From NCBI GenBank assembly GCA_001998905.1, contig MLAA01000001.1, positions 1 to 64,000 on the forward strand: 64,000 bases of DNA. The letters are read 5' to 3'. Below are positions 60,383 to 64,000 of this stretch, one piece after another. The notes beneath the pieces were generated by a model. The model ran no database searches. It was not told the DNA's origin and saw nothing but the letters and a program-made list of their open reading frames with translations. The position numbers and the translations under genes are program-made. The DNA comes from Rodentibacter caecimuris (lineage in GTDB: Bacteria > Pseudomonadota > Gammaproteobacteria > Enterobacterales > Pasteurellaceae). Numbering within the stretch: position 1 is the stretch's first letter; every line of letters starts with the position of its first letter.

Positions 60383-61282
60383 ATGTTTATTTACCGAATC
60401 TTATTCACTGCATTGATAATATTAACGACAGAGATTTCACTCGCCGCCGAATTATCCCCTTCGCCTCCTTCTCAACACTTACAAATCATTGCTCATCGGG
60501 CAGGAAAAGATGACGCACCGGAAAATACCTCATTCGCAATTAATGAAGCATTAAACAATAAATCTGACGCCATTTGGATTACAATTCAATTGTCAAAAGA
60601 TAAGATTCCGGTTCTATATCGTCCTAAGGATTTGTCTACTAATACTAACGGCAAAGGTTTTGTCTCTGAATATTCTGTAACTGAATTAAAAAAATTGGAT
60701 GCCGCATATTACTTTAAACCAGAAGATAATTATCCCTACCGTAATAAGGATATCGGTATTCCCAGTTTAGACGATATTTTAACCTCTTATCCAAAAACAT
60801 TTTTCTATTTGGATCTAAAATCGCCTAATGCCGATCCTATAATAATGAAAAATTCTCTATTGCAAGTATTGACTAAACATAATGCTTTCAAACGTATTCG
60901 AGTGTATTCTACCGACCAGAGATTCACACAGATTTTACCGCCAGAAATACCAACCTTTGCAACACGAGATCTTACTCGACAATATTTAGTTGAAACAGCC
61001 TTAAACAGTAATCATTGTCCAGCACCATTGAAAGAAGGTTCTTGGCACGGTTTTGAACTCTATCGGAAAGTTAAGATCATCGAAACATTTACATTAGGGG
61101 AAGGAATAAGTGAAGCAATACTAACTTGGGCACCAGAAGATATAAAATGCTTTAAACAAAATCCACAACACATTATTTTATTTGGTATAAAAACAAAAGA
61201 AGATTTAGAATTTGCTCGCAAATTAGGCGTTGATGGCGTTATGGTTGATTCCCCTAAATATTTTTCTTCCTTACTTCACTAA
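60383..61282 (+). CDS. GDPD-fold protein with altered active site, exported
   Basis: The 299 residues start with a signal peptide (hydrophobic 6-20, likely cut after AA at 21-22). The body follows the glycerophosphodiester phosphodiesterase TIM barrel: AHRAGKDDAPENT (His-Arg and Glu kept), FFYLDLKS, and a C-terminal GVDGVMVDSP. But the metal-binding ExD is replaced (DAIWITIQLSKD) and the following HD is YRP, so two of the canonical catalytic sites are changed. I recall related variants with the same change, so it may be a distinct subgroup rather than a dead enzyme. Substrate unknown. It sits between eno and pyrG, opposite in strand to both. Confidence 0.8.
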   Translation: MFIYRILFTALIILTTEISLAAELSPSPPSQHLQIIAHRAGKDDAPENTSFAINEALNNKSDAIWITIQLSKDKIPVLYRPKDLSTNTNGKGFVSEYSVTELKKLDAAYYFKPEDNYPYRNKDIGIPSLDDILTSYPKTFFYLDLKSPNADPIIMKNSLLQVLTKHNAFKRIRVYSTDQRFTQILPPEIPTFATRDLTRQYLVETALNSNHCPAPLKEGSWHGFELYRKVKIIETFTLGEGISEAILTWAPEDIKCFKQNPQHIILFGIKTKEDLEFARKLGVDGVMVDSPKYFSSLLH

Positions 61283-61293
61283 CATTCTTGAGT

Positions 61294-61326
61294 AAAAAAG
61301 CGTTGTATCCTATTTTAATACAACGC
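61294..61326 (-). terminator. Terminator between the GDPD-fold gene and pyrG
   Basis: GCGTTGTAT/ATACAACGC (61300-61308 with 61318-61326), followed on the minus strand by six T residues; mainly for pyrG. Confidence 0.85.
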
Positions 61327-61342
61327 CTCTTCTATTTTAGAA

Positions 61343-63058
<1,716 letters not shown>

Positions 63059-63140
63059 TCAATGGGCGCTTAACAACAAATATGTGAAGTCAAAGCTAAA
63101 TAAAAATCTAAAGGTTGATTTATACCGTATTTTGTATATA

Positions 63141-63158
63141 GGAGGAAATTTTTCCTCC
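63141..63158. other. Perfect short palindrome downstream of the amidohydrolase
   Basis: GGAGGAAA/TTTCCTCC with a 2-base centre. It may stabilise or end the amidohydrolase transcript, though no T run follows. Confidence 0.4.
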
Positions 63159-63200
63159 CGATAAAATAGCATTGAAAAAATTAAAACTCTTGCTTCATTT

Positions 63201-64000
63201 TTAACATTTCTCAGATAACAAACGAGCTAATATCCCAGTATAAATATTCACGCCGGTTAAAAGCTGAGATTCATCAAAATCAAATTCCGCTTGATGATGA
63301 CCAACTGTACGATCCGCGCCTAGAATAAAATAAATTGATTTTCCCCCCTGCTCTTGGACTTTTCTTCCTAAAATAGTGGCATCCTCGCTGGCATTAAATG
63401 GATAATTATTATCCGTATGGTGAATTTGAGGTTGTTGTAAAGCAATTTCTTCTACCAACTGAACTAATTCAGGATCATTTACCATATCAACAGCTTCTCC
63501 CATAATCTCAGTTTCATAGCCAACATCAAAGCTCATTGCCACACCTTGGGCAATTTGCATTACCTGATCAACCATATATTGATTAATCGCCTTGTTTTCA
63601 CCACGCACTTCAAGTTGAATTTCTGCCTGACTTGGAATCACATTACGTCCTTCACCAGCATTTAATACACCAACATTAATTCGACTCATTCCCTCACCAT
63701 GTCTAGCAATACCATGTAATTGCGTAATAGCGTGAGCTGCCGCTAATAAAGCATTTCTACCTAAATGCGGTGCTGCTCCCGCATGGGCAGGTTTTCCTTG
63801 ATAACGAATGTCTATTTTAGTCGTCGAAAGAAAGTTTCTTGGATTAGAAATTACTGTTCCACTATTCGCGCAGAAGCTGATATGCGAACTAAAAAAGTAA
63901 TCAGCATCGTCAATTACTCCGCTTTTAGCAATCGCTGCCGCACCTCGAACACCTTCCTCTGCCGGTTGGAATACAATTTTTACTTTGCCGTTGAGTTTTT
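63201..64000 (-). CDS. M20-family amidohydrolase, AbgA-like (5' end outside window)
   Basis: The minus-strand frame is open from the stop at 63201 to the window edge, so the start lies beyond 64000; the internal Met at 63689 (MSRINVGVLN) is not the start. The visible ~265 residues show the metal-ligand motif FQPAEEGVRGA at the left end of the visible protein, GKPAHAGAAPHLGRNALLAA in the dimerisation domain, NVIPSQA and a late histidine in TVGHHQAEFDFDE. They resemble AbgA, the p-aminobenzoyl-glutamate hydrolase subunit, but related N-acyl amino-acid hydrolases share these motifs, so the substrate is not certain. Confidence 0.85.
   Translation of the reverse strand, partial: KLNGKVKIVFQPAEEGVRGAAAIAKSGVIDDADYFFSSHISFCANSGTVISNPRNFLSTTKIDIRYQGKPAHAGAAPHLGRNALLAAAHAITQLHGIARHGEGMSRINVGVLNAGEGRNVIPSQAEIQLEVRGENKAINQYMVDQVMQIAQGVAMSFDVGYETEIMGEAVDMVNDPELVQLVEEIALQQPQIHHTDNNYPFNASEDATILGRKVQEQGGKSIYFILGADRTVGHHQAEFDFDESQLLTGVNIYTGILARLLSEKC

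Overview
The window is about 64 kb of AT-rich bacterial chromosome that reads as Pasteurellaceae, Haemophilus/Pasteurella branch. The clearest sign is the DNA-uptake signal AAGTGCGGT(CA) and its complement, which I see roughly 30 times, often as facing pairs that form hairpins after genes. Gene content and several local orders (serA-rpiA-hemW, ulaD-tkt, an argF-type OTC gene next to ybhA, bioG-bioC-bioD) also fit. A nadV gene predicts growth without V factor, so this is not H. influenzae itself. I do not commit to a species. I see no rRNA, tRNA, CRISPR array or intact mobile element.

Layout. 1-2 kb: the 3' end of a trimeric autotransporter adhesin with near-identical 195-bp repeats. 2-8.2 kb: mazG, an mgtC-family gene, rimO, an HMW1C-type N-glycosyltransferase (ngt), a low-molecular-weight tyrosine phosphatase and a ydcH-like gene. 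8.4-17.9 kb: dld, mutS, bioG-bioC-bioD, nadV and ornithine carbamoyltransferase. 18-28.1 kb: ybhA and an L-ascorbate PTS cluster (ulaG, R, E, F facing ulaAB, C, D) followed by transketolase. 28.3-34.5 kb: an attenuated ilvG-ilvM-racemase-ilvD-ilvA operon. 34.6-42.9 kb: hslVU, rmuC, mlaA, ridA, serA, rpiA, hemW. 42.9-49.2 kb: a deoxyribose system (deoR, deoC facing deoK, deoP, deoX) and a purine permease. 49.2-53.4 kb: the complete glucitol operon srlA-E-B-D-gutM-srlR. 53.7-57.3 kb: mioC, a gene-free stretch with decayed coding fragments, bioF and bioA. 57.6-64 kb: yigB, a small hypothetical gene, eno, a divergent GDPD-fold protein, pyrG and an M20 amidohydrolase that runs off the end.

How it fits together. 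Three PTS/sugar systems (ascorbate, deoxyribose, glucitol) each have a DeoR-family regulator and a CRP-like site, and all feed the pentose-phosphate pathway or glycolysis; tkt, rpiA and eno lie in the same window. Biotin synthesis is split into two blocks about 40 kb apart. The mioC flavodoxin, whose E. coli homologue supports biotin synthase, sits beside one block.

The most interesting point is at the left edge. The adhesin fragment carries 46 N-X-T sequons in its first ~470 residues, about 3.3 kb from a cytoplasmic N-glycosyltransferase that modifies exactly such sequons. The two look like a candidate glycosyltransferase-substrate pair, and the glycosyltransferase has an unusual lysine-rich tail.
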